62,339 bases of DNA from Candidatus Borkfalkia stercoripullorum (GCA_019119395.1 DWXC01000023.1:1-62339), one strand, 5' to 3'; counted from the stretch's first letter, positions 16,901 through 26,036 are shown. Translations and numbers: made by a program. Notes: generated by a model not told the origin, from the sequence alone.

Positions 16901-18495
16901 ATCTTTGCGAGCGCGCCGTGCGCCCGCTCCGCGAGATCGGCAAGGCGGGCGTATTCCGAAAAAGCCGCCTCGGTATCCGTTTCCGCGCCGACTCCCGCCC
17001 AGGGGCATTTTGCGAACGGGTGCGTTTCCCCGCCCGTCATGGCGGCAAAACAATTCCCCGCGTCATTCACCGCCGAGAGGAGAGAATCATACCGGCTGCG
17101 GGAAATTTTCACCGCGTCGCGCGGGTCGCAGAACGGTATGGTTTCGAGATTGTATTTCAGGTACACGTCCAATGCGTCGTAATAACTGCCGCCGGCGATG
17201 CTGTCTCCGGAAAATACTTTTTCCGCATAGTCGGAAAGGAAAGTGACCGCGGAAGCCTTTTCGGCGTCGGCGCTCTCGCGCGCCTTGTATGCCGCGGAGT
17301 CCGCCGCATATTCCCTCTTCGCGCGGACGAGCGCGCGGAGATCTTTTTTGATCTCAGAAGGGTTGACCTTCGCCGCCTGCGTTTCCGTTTCGCAGTCGAG
17401 CAAAAGCACGAATTTCCGCAGGGGGGCGGGAAGTTTCGCGTTTACTTCGGAGAGCGCGGACAGTTTTTTGGAGGAGAGCAGCACTTTTTTGTTCTCCGCC
17501 ATGAGCGCCGCGATCATGTTCGCGATGGTCTGCGTTTTGCCCGTGCCGGGCGGGCCCTTGATGATGAGAGATTCGCCGTTTACGACGCGGCGGATCATAT
17601 CTTCCTGCACGCTGTCGCGCGGGAGCACGAACTGCGGCTCGGAGAGAAGCGGCGCACGGCTTTCGGGCACGCTTTCGGTGAAAACCCGCCTGACGAGCGG
17701 ATGCGCCGCGATCTTTTCTTTATTGCGGCGGATGTCGTAATACATGCACAGCTCGTCGTGGTTGTACTGGGCTATGGCGACAATATCGCGTTCGAATTCG
17801 AACACCGCTTCGCCCGCGTCCGCGCGCTTGCAGCTCTTTACGTATGCTTCGACGGATGCGAAATATTCCTCCCCCGAACCCAACTTTTCGAGGGATACGG
17901 GTTCGTCGAACGCGCCCGCGCCGTTCGGGTGCGGGAATGCGTCCGCGACCTCGTCCCCAAGCACCTGGCGGAGTTTATGGTACAGGCAGGGATTGAAATA
18001 CACGTCGTCGTCCACGAATTCGATGAAAACGGGCGTCGTTCCGACCGAGCGGATGAGGCGGATGGGAAAGACCAACAAGGGTGAAAGCACTTCCTTCACC
18101 TCGTCTTTCGAGGCGGCGACCTTCCAGCGGAGCGCGCCGACGCTCAGAAACAGCGGGTTGTTCCCTTTCAGGTTGAGTTCTTTATACACCGCCGCGATAA
18201 ACGCGGAAAGTTGTTTCGCGTCCTTCGTTCCGTCCGCGCCCTTCCATTCGAAATCGTTGACGTCTCGCCCCAGGATCTGTTCGCCCGAGAGAGCGCTTCC
18301 GCGCAGGACGGTGTTGCCCGTTTTGCCGAAACGCGCGCGGATGACGGAAAGCGCGTACGCCGCCGTATCCGTGCGCAGGCTGTGCGACAGGATATATGTT
18401 TTTGTAAGTTCCCCGCACAGGTCGACGAGTTTGTTGCGCGACACCTCGTTGATGTGCAGAAGATCTTCTATGTAAGCGTCGAGATAATTTTCCAT
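13978..18495 (-). CDS. UPF1/DNA2-like SF1 helicase with degenerate nuclease-fold tail
   Basis: 1505 residues. An N-terminal DUF4011-like region precedes Walker A GPPGTGKTQT (about 311-320). A very long, mostly helical insertion separates it from Walker B VIVDEASQLEP (about 1094-1104). Later motifs include VQGQETAQLILSL and the motif VI segment NVAVTRAQYGVTV. The last 110 or so residues resemble the MTES_1575-type endonuclease domain by WNLHRICAHDWIDNAEAERE, but the usual catalytic Asp and Glu positions read MPIAV and VWCEK, so nuclease activity may be lost. The start at ATG 18495 (GAGG 6 nt upstream, 7 nt after the previous stop) is preferred over an earlier in-frame codon at 18561. It probably acts on RNA or DNA. 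Confidence 0.88.
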   Translation of the reverse strand: MENYLDAYIEDLLHINEVSRNKLVDLCGELTKTYILSHSLRTDTAAYALSVIRARFGKTGNTVLRGSALSGEQILGRDVNDFEWKGADGTKDAKQLSAFIAAVYKELNLKGNNPLFLSVGALRWKVAASKDEVKEVLSPLLVFPIRLIRSVGTTPVFIEFVDDDVYFNPCLYHKLRQVLGDEVADAFPHPNGAGAFDEPVSLEKLGSGEEYFASVEAYVKSCKRADAGEAVFEFERDIVAIAQYNHDELCMYYDIRRNKEKIAAHPLVRRVFTESVPESRAPLLSEPQFVLPRDSVQEDMIRRVVNGESLIIKGPPGTGKTQTIANMIAALMAENKKVLLSSKKLSALSEVNAKLPAPLRKFVLLLDCETETQAAKVNPSEIKKDLRALVRAKREYAADSAAYKARESADAEKASAVTFLSDYAEKVFSGDSIAGGSYYDALDVYLKYNLETIPFCDPRDAVKISRSRYDSLLSAVNDAGNCFAAMTGGETHPFAKCPWAGVGAETDTEAAFSEYARLADLAERAHGALAKILGECENARVQDVRAVISSPLGEDAERALLSAKGIEKECGKLSDALAAYLFAKRAAGDQKASLKDEAGARAALPAAGFGPAELLTFEEFSLVCGGAHLFYAENGNFLREGDLALLSSLAQKNEELKARGEKYLYEARRVISEDACRSEAEFIAAAYAPLAKYRGGAKKPKTFDFKAKKAYEKISAMSFTGGAEFSEAVEAVCNFKEALRCAEEAEKNALLVFKIFRRKLEKEQLAAVFAADAAAKRAGMPVQAFLEEACAAQKAVSGFAACIRAETDGTIGQAVAACRAALAEADLKKALSALFDRVGAALPTDAAAEKSACAALALRSLFASVPFASRPPEKNLETAKALRGAQGLGKTLEALSSGLAAFGEKFFRSGYSAPSELLAGDLAVFAREADDRRVLSASLRYGAILNDPKNALPIREFFAPFEKGDPAHEGTFAEIFEHSFYALAIAARMAAMGLLRNGLGKNVARSLANFAAAEKKEEKADVSLIEGRCMARIDADDPDFAFLASERDPSSTLRSLFKKYAGPILKLKKCFILSPSTASVLFRPEEYENFDAVIVDEASQLEPVNLLPVLFRSKQCVIVGDEWQMPPIKHFVSKYEKRVTAEDGSESFVLEPELSALTLALRNRAFRAEELVCHYRSKTESLIAFSQKEFYPSMRTFPAPVPHKTGLGFTDIYVPEGRCEKGVNLAEAQKVLECLRSHFECFYDEKKEELTRSFGVVAFGEEQIECIKKLVRADRELNAKLTRAIAHFGDVPEKLAFFKTIETVQGQETAQLILSLTYGKTAEGKVVNSFGQLNRDKLGKCIFNVAVTRAQYGVTVIHSVEPEEITAESVSYIRDYLMLSRRFGGGGRDQFVSEEPGKGFIRSVADFIESCGVAKERIVCGYGVTEGSVRMPIAVLSADLGEAQLGVWCEKPTGGKYNYLDYNMRYVQTLKDCGWNLHRICAHDWIDNAEAERESLAAAIGKYVK

Positions 18496-18502
18496 ACGTT
18501 CC

Positions 18503-20452
18503 TCAATCGAAATCCACGGTGTGCCAGACCCGTTCGCTGTCGCGCAGGCAGTCTTTCGCAAACGCGCGCGCCTCCGCCTCGACGACCTGCACGAGGTACG
18601 CCGCGGACGAAGTGTTCGAAAAATATTTTTTGCCCGTGTTGACCAGCCATTCCGCTTTTCTGCCCTTCGTTACGCCGAAATCCGTCCAATAACGGTCGTT
18701 CCACGGCCCGTATTCGACCATGTGCTGAAAGGCGTGATAGCATTCGTGGCAGATGCTGTCGATCATCCATTCGTAATCGAGCGTGCACGAACGCTTGAAA
18801 AGGATGCGTTTGCCGCCGTCGCAGCACAGCCCGCCCGCGCCCTTGTTTTCCAACTCGTCGAGCACGGCAACTTCCGGGTCGAACCCGATGCCGAGCGCCC
18901 GCATGACGAGCACCGTCGCCTCGCAGATACGCGCTTCGCGTATATCTTTATCCATCGTCTGCCAGGAGGAGACGTCGTCGCCGGCGAGGGTGCAGTAACG
19001 CACCAACAAACCTATTTTTTCAAAGACGGTAAATCCGCCCGCGACGATCTTTTTCACGTTCGCGGGGTTGACCGAACGGATATCGTCGTAATCGAATTCC
19101 CTGCGGGAATCGTCCGTCTTGTCTTCGGAAAGCTCTCCCCAGCCGCCGTCTATAAACAGCGCCTGCGAGGGCAGTTTTTCGAGATATTTATGCGCGGCCG
19201 CCGTGCGTTCCGCAGAAAGCGCGGCCGCCGCGGGGCGCCAGTCTTTGCCCGAAGCGAACGCGGACACCGCGCGGTTCAGCCCCGTAAACCCGATAAAAGG
19301 TAAGTTTTTGCGCACGTATTCGTAATCGCCGTCTTCCGCGCGGATCATCCCCTTTTCCTCGAAAAGGGCGACCGTTTCCTCGTAGAGCGGCATGGAAAGG
19401 TATTCGAAACTGATATCCACGGCGGACAGCCCTCCGCCGCCCGCGGCGCGCAATGCGGCCGAATAGACCTGCCTGTCGCCCGAAGGGTCGACGAGGAACG
19501 CCTTCCGCCCGCCCCTGCCGAAGCGCACCGCCGCCAAAAGGAGCGCGCCCTGCGCCTCGCCGCCGAGTTTTTCCGCGCCGTATATGAGCGCGTCGCCGTT
19601 TTTGCGGGACATGACGGAAAAGAAATTCGCGATGCTCTCCCCGCTCCGCCCGGCAAATGAGGACGCGTACACGCGGTAAAGCGCCGCGGAAGAATTTTTG
19701 ACGGCGAACAGTTCCGCCTCGTCGGGGAAGGGCGTACAGAGGACGACGGCGTTCGCGAGCGCCCTGTCTCCCCTCGAAAGTTCGGGGAAATATTCCGCGT
19801 TCGCCCACGGGGAAACGCCTTCGATCTCTTCCGCGTTGGCGGCAAAAAAGCCCTCGTCGTCTTTGAGGCGCAGCTCTTCCGCCCTGTTTTCGGCAAAGGC
19901 GCGGACTTTTTCGAGTTCGCCCGCCATTTCTTCGGCGACGGGCGGGAAGGAGACCTCTTTACCGAAAGGAGAAGGCTGTTCTTTGAATTTCTCCGCAGCC
20001 TCCAGTTTTTGCGCGAAGAGCGCGGCGACTTCGCGGCACTCCGCCTCGGACGAGGACGCGGGCTGCCAATCGTAGGTGCGCACGCGCTCCGCCTGCGCCG
20101 CCGCGCCGGACATGATTTTCTGCGCTTCGCGCGCGAACGCGCCGAGGTTTTGCAGGAGCGCGGCGGTGTTGCCGTACCCCTTTTCCTCCGCCGCCGCTCC
20201 CTTCTCCTCCGCAAAGGAGATCAGCCGCGAAAAGTCGTCCTCGTTATACCCCTCCTCGAAGTAAACGAGCGCGCGGGCCTTCGCCTGTATGCGCCACAAG
20301 AGCGCTTCGGCGCTCTCGCGGTTTTTGTCGTTGAGCCAACTTTCCTTCAAAAGGGCGGCAAGGGACGCCGCGCTCTCTTCGAGTTCCTCTTTCCGCACGC
20401 TTCTGAAAAAGGTATAGTTGGCTTTGCCGAGAATATCCTGAACAGTCTGCAT
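18503..20452 (-). CDS. Putative HExxH metallopeptidase, 649 aa
   Basis: Family not recognised. The N-terminal 200 residues are helical and Glu/Ala-rich (coiled-coil-like). A middle region has alpha/beta character. Near the C-terminus is HECYH (569-573) followed by AFQH, with a conserved-looking Glu in VVEAEARAF (about 625) that could be the third zinc ligand, as in gluzincin/ImmA-like peptidases. This supports a zinc protease, but many HExxH matches are fortuitous; here the surrounding helix (IDSICHECYHAFQHM) favours a real site. Fifth gene from the end... third before the AAA gene, it sits 24 nt after the coiled-coil gene and 7 nt before the helicase, so it is co-transcribed. Confidence 0.72.
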   Translation of the reverse strand: MQTVQDILGKANYTFFRSVRKEELEESAASLAALLKESWLNDKNRESAEALLWRIQAKARALVYFEEGYNEDDFSRLISFAEEKGAAAEEKGYGNTAALLQNLGAFAREAQKIMSGAAAQAERVRTYDWQPASSSEAECREVAALFAQKLEAAEKFKEQPSPFGKEVSFPPVAEEMAGELEKVRAFAENRAEELRLKDDEGFFAANAEEIEGVSPWANAEYFPELSRGDRALANAVVLCTPFPDEAELFAVKNSSAALYRVYASSFAGRSGESIANFFSVMSRKNGDALIYGAEKLGGEAQGALLLAAVRFGRGGRKAFLVDPSGDRQVYSAALRAAGGGGLSAVDISFEYLSMPLYEETVALFEEKGMIRAEDGDYEYVRKNLPFIGFTGLNRAVSAFASGKDWRPAAAALSAERTAAAHKYLEKLPSQALFIDGGWGELSEDKTDDSRREFDYDDIRSVNPANVKKIVAGGFTVFEKIGLLVRYCTLAGDDVSSWQTMDKDIREARICEATVLVMRALGIGFDPEVAVLDELENKGAGGLCCDGGKRILFKRSCTLDYEWMIDSICHECYHAFQHMVEYGPWNDRYWTDFGVTKGRKAEWLVNTGKKYFSNTSSAAYLVQVVEAEARAFAKDCLRDSERVWHTVDFD

Positions 20453-20476
20453 CCTCTTCCCTCTTTCGTACGGGCG

Positions 20477-21967
20477 TTATTTGTCGTTTTCGGAAAGGGG
20501 GATGAAGGCGGGGCCTTCTTCCTGTCTTTCCTTCTTTTCTCTCTCCCTGTTTTCTCCGTCTAGATCCATTTCCCGAAGCAGCGCTTCCATTTCGTCCTCC
20601 GCCTGCTTCTTTTTGAGTTCTGCATTGACGACGGGGCGTTTGGGCTCTCTTTCCGCCTCTTTTTCCCGCTCCATGCGCAGTTCCTGACGGATAGAGCGCC
20701 AACTGTCCCTGACCTCTTCGGTGAACCCGCCGTACACCTTCATCATGTCGAACACGGCGAGGATGCGGGACGCGATCTCTTTCATTTCCTCGGCGTTCTT
20801 CCTGCCGAGCAGGACGGCGCTCAATTCCACGAGGTCGATGTTTTTGGAAAGGGTCGCAAACATCGCGGGGTCGTTTTCGAACTCCATGATGCGGTCGTTT
20901 AGCCGCTGGAATTCGCGGCGGATGCCGTCGCGGTCGAGGCGGCTGTCCGCCTTTTCGTTGATCTCGCCGTCCAAACTCTCGATACGCTCGTCCAGATCCT
21001 GCATTTCGCGCTGCATGCGCTTGATCTTGGGCAGGGCGAGTTCCGCGCTGATCTCCCCGTTGCGGTACTGCACGGTCAGGCTCTTGATCCCCGCATAGAG
21101 GTCGTCCTTGTGTTTTTGCAGGCCGTCGCGCTCCTTTTCCAGCTTTTTCGTGCCGTAGCGGCGCTCCGTCTCCTCGTCGAAGCGGGCGAGCGCGTCCTGA
21201 AAGACGGTCAGCCCTTCCCTGCGGCCCACGCTGTCGATGATGCGCTCGACGTCGTTGGGCGTTTCGTACCCGACTTTTTCGGCGATATAATCTTCCTTGG
21301 CGATCTCGCGCTTTTTGGGCGCGACGTCGAGTTTTTTCCACTCCTCCGCCTTGCCGAACGCGGCTTTGAGCGATTCGACCGCCGCCCTGTCGCACATGTA
21401 AACGGAGAGCTTTTTACGCCATTCGATGATCTTTTCGACGGCTTCGCCCGCGATGTTTGCCGCGTGTACGGAAGAATTGTCCCATACCTGTCCGACCGTC
21501 TCTGCGATCTGTTTCAAAACGTCGCAGCTTTCGCGCAAAAGCGCTTTCTGCCCCTCGGAAATGTTCATGCCGAGCACCACTTCCGCGCCCCTTTCGGACG
21601 ATGAGACGTATTTGAGCACCTCTTCTTTGATATTCATCTTTCCCTCCTTGCTCTGCGGCGCGGGAACGCCCGCCAGTATTTTTGTCTTTGTTTCGCCGAA
21701 CTTCACGAGTTTGTCGGGCGCTTTTTTGTCCGAAAGTCTGAGCGCCAGGCGGATCAACCCCTCTATCGCGTCCCTTTCTTTCGGGCCGAACCCGCCCCCG
21801 TCCACCGCCGCGGCTACGATCTCGCCGAGGCTGTCGACGATGCCGTCCGAAAAACTCTGGCAGGCGTCGCTCGCATAGCCGCGCGATTCGAGGTCGCGGA
21901 AATCTTTATCGTAATCCACGCGGTTCGCGTCGAGCGCGTCCGCTATGCGCTGTATCTTATCGTTCAT
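20477..21967 (-). CDS. Coiled-coil protein with MIM1-like C-terminal motif
   Basis: 496 residues, unrecognised. Residues up to about 230 are mixed helical; about 255-430 are predicted long coiled coil (KLEKERDGLQKHKDDL and DLDERIESLDGEI). A charged linker and EDEMEALLREM (457-467) follow. That motif has the spacing of the MIT-interacting motif 1, (D/E)xxLxxRLxxL, with Met for Leu at two positions and Leu for Arg. Together with the MIT-like, Vps4-like ATPase two genes from the end, this hints at a substrate-remodeller pair, but it is inference. The start at ATG 21967 overlaps the previous stop in ATGA and has AAGGAG upstream; a GTG at 21985 is rejected. Confidence 0.78.
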   Translation of the reverse strand: MNDKIQRIADALDANRVDYDKDFRDLESRGYASDACQSFSDGIVDSLGEIVAAAVDGGGFGPKERDAIEGLIRLALRLSDKKAPDKLVKFGETKTKILAGVPAPQSKEGKMNIKEEVLKYVSSSERGAEVVLGMNISEGQKALLRESCDVLKQIAETVGQVWDNSSVHAANIAGEAVEKIIEWRKKLSVYMCDRAAVESLKAAFGKAEEWKKLDVAPKKREIAKEDYIAEKVGYETPNDVERIIDSVGRREGLTVFQDALARFDEETERRYGTKKLEKERDGLQKHKDDLYAGIKSLTVQYRNGEISAELALPKIKRMQREMQDLDERIESLDGEINEKADSRLDRDGIRREFQRLNDRIMEFENDPAMFATLSKNIDLVELSAVLLGRKNAEEMKEIASRILAVFDMMKVYGGFTEEVRDSWRSIRQELRMEREKEAEREPKRPVVNAELKKKQAEDEMEALLREMDLDGENREREKKERQEEGPAFIPLSENDK

Positions 21968-23094
21968 ATCCTTTCTCCTTCGCACACGGCGGAGACCAGT
22001 TTTTTCACCGCGTCGCCCGTACTGCGCAGTTTCGTCTTGTAAAGGTACACGTCGTCGTCGCAGAAGGTGTAATCCAGCCTTCCCCCGTCGCTCACGAGCC
22101 GCTTGACGAGCGCGAAGCGGTTCTCTTCCAAAGTCTTTTTGACGACGGAAAGCCCGTATTTACCGAAAAACCGATGCCCGCCGTTCTCGTTGAAGAAATA
22201 TGCGCAGTACAGAGAATCGTCAGACAGTCCTTCCAGCACCTCGTCGATGCGGCGGCGGTTCCTGAGGGCCGTAAACGTGCCGCCTTCGTCCTTGATACTG
22301 CCGCGCGCGTCGCATTCGGCAACGGCGAGGAAGACCCCGCGCTCCGCCATGCGGTAGACGTCGAAACGGTTGCCGACGGCGATCTTGAACACCCTTTTCA
22401 GTTCGTCGCCCGTCAGACGGAAAATGCCGAAAAGGGGCGCTTTCTGCTTTGCGAAGCAGGAATACAATACAGAATAAGCCTGTTCTTCCCTGCCCGACTT
22501 TGCGCCTTCCGTACGGGTGACGTGAACGTCGATCCCCAGTTCCTCACGTACCCGCGTACGGTTGAATTCGAAATTGAATTTATCGAGAGAGGCGATCTCT
22601 TCGGGAACGAACGCGAGCATTTCCAGCATGCGCTTCGCCGCATCGATACGGATCTCCTTCCAGTCGTAACGGTGGCGCACGCCGTCTTCCACTTTCAGTT
22701 CCGCATGCGAGTAGCACACGGCGCTGTAATAAGCATAGGCGATGCGGCAGCGAACCGCTTCGCTGCGGTTGACCTCGACGTAATCTTTATCGTAATAGAA
22801 CCCTAGCCGCGCGACCGCCATAGGATTGCCCAGGCGCGCAGACTCCTTGCAAAGTTCCACGGCCTTGTCGATGAGTTTTTGCGCGGCACTTTCCCGCAGC
22901 AGTTTGACGTTCGTCAGCCAGCGGTAATAACTGCGCTCGGAGAGGATGAACAGTTCTTCGTTTTCCGCCGTGACCGCGAATTCGGAAAACGCGCTCATCA
23001 TCTCGTGCTTGCAGTACGGGCATGCCCAGCTCCCGTCGTAAAGTTCGAGCGGCCGCTCCACCTGCCTGCCGCATTTTTCGTTATGGCAGATCAT
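21964..23094 (-). CDS. Zinc-ribbon protein of the ten-gene operon
   Basis: 376 residues, unrecognised. An N-terminal zinc ribbon is visible as C3-x4-C8 and C25-x2-C28 (WACPYCKHEM). A helical repeat-like region follows (KAVELCKESARLGNPMAVARLG, Sel1/TPR-like, about 75-130), then an alpha/beta C-terminal half. It overlaps both neighbours by 4 nt (ATGA), so it is translationally coupled to the MBG membrane protein before it and the coiled-coil protein after it. It probably acts as an adaptor, but no function is demonstrable. Confidence 0.75.
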   Translation of the reverse strand: MICHNEKCGRQVERPLELYDGSWACPYCKHEMMSAFSEFAVTAENEELFILSERSYYRWLTNVKLLRESAAQKLIDKAVELCKESARLGNPMAVARLGFYYDKDYVEVNRSEAVRCRIAYAYYSAVCYSHAELKVEDGVRHRYDWKEIRIDAAKRMLEMLAFVPEEIASLDKFNFEFNRTRVREELGIDVHVTRTEGAKSGREEQAYSVLYSCFAKQKAPLFGIFRLTGDELKRVFKIAVGNRFDVYRMAERGVFLAVAECDARGSIKDEGGTFTALRNRRRIDEVLEGLSDDSLYCAYFFNENGGHRFFGKYGLSVVKKTLEENRFALVKRLVSDGGRLDYTFCDDDVYLYKTKLRSTGDAVKKLVSAVCEGERI

Positions 23095-26018
23095 CTCGCA
23101 CCCCCTTCATCCTCTTCGGGCTCGCTTATCGTAAATTCCGCGGTGATCTCCGAAGCACGATAATTGCCGTCCGCGACCCTTGCCGTCACGCGGTACCTGC
23201 CCGCAGCCGAGGGCGCGCCCGCAAGTACGCTTTCGTTTTCCAAATCGTAATATTCATAGACGATCTCAACGCCGCCGACCGAACACACCGCTGCGGGCGA
23301 ATGCGTTTCGCCGTCATAGACGAAATCCTGCCCGCCCTGCCATTGCAGGGTGACTTCCTGCGGTTCGATCGTGTAGCCGCACGTACCGCCGCCCAGGATC
23401 GCAAAATTTGCGCTGTCGGAAATCGCGGCTGTCATTGTGTGGCTGCCCGCGTCCGCCGCGTTTCCGCCGTACGTCAGCGCGCCGAGAAGTTCGGAAAGGA
23501 GACTGCCCGACAGCGAGCCGCCGTCATGCGACGCGCCGACCGCTTCGATGCGGTGCCTCTGCCCGTCGTAGGTGAACGTCCTGCCGCTCTGCCACGTCAG
23601 CGTGACGCCGAGTTTTCCGATCGTATATTGCAGCGAAGACCCGCCGTCTATCGTATAATTGTCCGAACCGAGCGTCGCCGTGACGGTATGGCTGCCCGCG
23701 TTCACGCCGCCGTCCACGCCGTATCCGAGCGAGGAAAGGATCTCGTTCTCCTCCCCCGGGGCCTCGTTTTCGACCGACAGCACGCGGGGATACTGTTCCC
23801 GCCCGTTATAGGTAAACGAGGCATCCTCCCAGTTCAGCGTGATCGCTCGCCGCCCGATCGTAAAGGAGCAGGAAGGATCGGAGATCGTATAATTCGCATC
23901 GTCGACAGACGCGGTCGCGGTATAAGAGCCCGCGTCCCTCCGCGCTCCCGCGACGGTGACGGTCAGCGAATCGCCGCCCAGCGCGTCCGCCGAAGCGGTC
24001 GGGGCGTGGCTCTGCCCGTCGTAGGTAAAGGAAGTCTCTCCCCACGCGATCGTGAGCGCATAGGGCGTGATTTCGAAGGAGACCGACCCGCTCGCGGACG
24101 CGACGGAATATTTTTCCGAAGTTTCGCTGTCCAATATGATGCGGGATACGTACGCGCCGGCGTCGCGCGCCTCCGTGAGCGAAAGCGAATATTCGAGGAC
24201 GTCTCCACCGTTCACTTTCTGCCCGTCGACGAGCGTACCCTCTATCTGTACGGTCTGCGCGCTGTAAACGAGTTGCGCGCCGTCCTCTATGTTCCATTCG
24301 AACGAGAGCGGCTTTTTATCGATTTCGATATCCACTTCGGCGGTCGTTTCCGCCCAAAGCGATGTGACGGACGAAGTCAGCCTGACCGTCACGGTATATG
24401 TACCGCCCGCTGAAGGCGCGGGCACGCCGAGCGGATATTCCTGCCCGCCCGCAGATCCCGCGGCGCCGCTCCAAGAATACGCAAACTGCGCGCCCTCGAC
24501 CTCCGCGGAAGCGGAAGCCGTCAGCGTGACGCCGTCGCCGTATACGAAAGAAGTTTTGCCCTGCGCGGTTCCCGCAGACACGGCGGCGGGCATGAGCGTC
24601 CACTCGGGGTACGCCTCTATCTGCCCCGAACTTTCTTCCAGCGCGGACGAAATATCGTCGAACCGATCCCCGTCCGCCGAATAATCCCAGTTGAGATAAA
24701 AGCCCGTGCGCGCGGGGAACGCCGAAAAGAGCGATTCCGCCCTGCTCGGCACGGTATACAGGTACGGGAGCGTTTCCCCTCCGAGAGAAGTCTGCTTGTA
24801 CGAATCGGGCGTTTCGTAAACGTCGTCGTTGTCATCGCCGACCGTCACGCGGTAGATCTTTTCGAAACCGACCGCAACGCCCGCCGCGCTCTCCTGCAGG
24901 GAGCTCCCGTCAAGGAGCGCAGTACCGTCCGAAAGAGGTACGAGGATCTTGCCTCCGAAATTCACGTCGTTCCAGTACAGATCTTCCGCGCTCGACGCAT
25001 CGTCATGCGCGGTATAAGGAAACTCCTCTTCGTACACCGAAATATCGAACACGTCGCCCTTCTTTCCGAACCACGTGGGGAACACTTTGCCTTCTGCCTC
25101 TTCCAGCGACTCTTCCGTATAAGAAAAGGTCACGAAGATCTCGTCCTCGGCAAGGCCCGACGGGATAAAACTGTTGGCGAGGGTCAGCGCGCCCGGCTCA
25201 CGCTCGGCCAACCCGTAAAACAGGTTACGGAAATCGTCTATATATTCCTTGTCCGCATACAGCGTGAGGGAGGGAGAACCGATCTTCTGAATGTTCTGAA
25301 AGGAAAGTTCGGCGCTGCCCTCGAAACGTACGACGGACACGCCCGCCGCCGAAAATACGCCGCAGTCGACCGCTCCCACCTTTTCTCCGTTGAACGTTTC
25401 GGGCACGACGACCGTATCGCCGCGGCCGTCGACGACGCCCGTGACCTCGTAATACCCTTCCGCTTCGTTGTAGGAATACGTCAGCGACCTTTCGCGGAGG
25501 CCCTGGCCGAAAAATCCGTACTGCACGACGAACCAAATATAGAACGCCGCCGCCAGGACGAACACGCCCGCCAGAACCAGCGCCGCGCGGCTCGCGTACA
25601 CGGGGCGGCACTTCGCCGCGTGCAGCCAGCACGCCGCCGAGGCCAGCACGGAAAGCAGGTGTATCGCCAGGCAGCAGAAAAACGCCGTGCGGGTCATGAC
25701 TTCGCCCCCGTCCGCGGGAGCGCTCACGAAAAGCGTGACGGCGGAGAGCGCCGCGGCGATCACAAAATAAGCGATCGCCGCAGGGATCGAATACCTGAAA
25801 CGGAAGTCGGTCACCAAAACGAACGCGGCAAAGAGCGCGTCGAACGCGAGCAACAGCGCGGGGCAGACGAAATATACGCCCGCGTAGCCGCCTATGCCGA
25901 GCGCCGCGACGATCAATATGTCGCAGACGGCGGAGAGCGCCGCGACCGCAAACAGAGGCAGTTTCGGGCTCTTGATCTTTTTCGCCGTGAGCGTTGAAGA
26001 ATAGACAGTATCTTTCAT
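23091..26018 (-). CDS. Membrane protein with BspA-like segment and five MBG-like repeats
   Basis: 975 residues. Five or six membrane segments occupy about 15-190 (for example LPLFAVAALSAVCDILIV and AALVLAGVFVLAAAFYIWF). A BspA-type leucine-rich segment follows near 215-260 (TVVVPETFNGEKVGAVDCG). Five beta-rich repeats of about 80 residues start near 568, 654, 722, 803 and 886; each has a core like FTYDGQSH, then DAGSYTATASV and NYTI, typical of MBG domains in surface proteins. The repeats probably face outward. It is the only predicted membrane protein of the operon. It lies 18 nt after the 552-residue gene and overlaps the zinc-ribbon gene by 4 nt. Confidence 0.82.
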   Translation of the reverse strand: MKDTVYSSTLTAKKIKSPKLPLFAVAALSAVCDILIVAALGIGGYAGVYFVCPALLLAFDALFAAFVLVTDFRFRYSIPAAIAYFVIAAALSAVTLFVSAPADGGEVMTRTAFFCCLAIHLLSVLASAACWLHAAKCRPVYASRAALVLAGVFVLAAAFYIWFVVQYGFFGQGLRERSLTYSYNEAEGYYEVTGVVDGRGDTVVVPETFNGEKVGAVDCGVFSAAGVSVVRFEGSAELSFQNIQKIGSPSLTLYADKEYIDDFRNLFYGLAEREPGALTLANSFIPSGLAEDEIFVTFSYTEESLEEAEGKVFPTWFGKKGDVFDISVYEEEFPYTAHDDASSAEDLYWNDVNFGGKILVPLSDGTALLDGSSLQESAAGVAVGFEKIYRVTVGDDNDDVYETPDSYKQTSLGGETLPYLYTVPSRAESLFSAFPARTGFYLNWDYSADGDRFDDISSALEESSGQIEAYPEWTLMPAAVSAGTAQGKTSFVYGDGVTLTASASAEVEGAQFAYSWSGAAGSAGGQEYPLGVPAPSAGGTYTVTVRLTSSVTSLWAETTAEVDIEIDKKPLSFEWNIEDGAQLVYSAQTVQIEGTLVDGQKVNGGDVLEYSLSLTEARDAGAYVSRIILDSETSEKYSVASASGSVSFEITPYALTIAWGETSFTYDGQSHAPTASADALGGDSLTVTVAGARRDAGSYTATASVDDANYTISDPSCSFTIGRRAITLNWEDASFTYNGREQYPRVLSVENEAPGEENEILSSLGYGVDGGVNAGSHTVTATLGSDNYTIDGGSSLQYTIGKLGVTLTWQSGRTFTYDGQRHRIEAVGASHDGGSLSGSLLSELLGALTYGGNAADAGSHTMTAAISDSANFAILGGGTCGYTIEPQEVTLQWQGGQDFVYDGETHSPAAVCSVGGVEIVYEYYDLENESVLAGAPSAAGRYRVTARVADGNYRASEITAEFTISEPEEDEGGAR

Positions 26019-26036
26019 AACGATGCCGTTTGCCTC

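Noticed and set aside
23091..24320. Tandem repeat in the MBG protein as a CRISPR or DNA repeat
   Set aside because: It is a protein-level repeat of about 80 residues with diverged DNA, no spacers or conserved direct repeats; no CRISPR array was seen anywhere.
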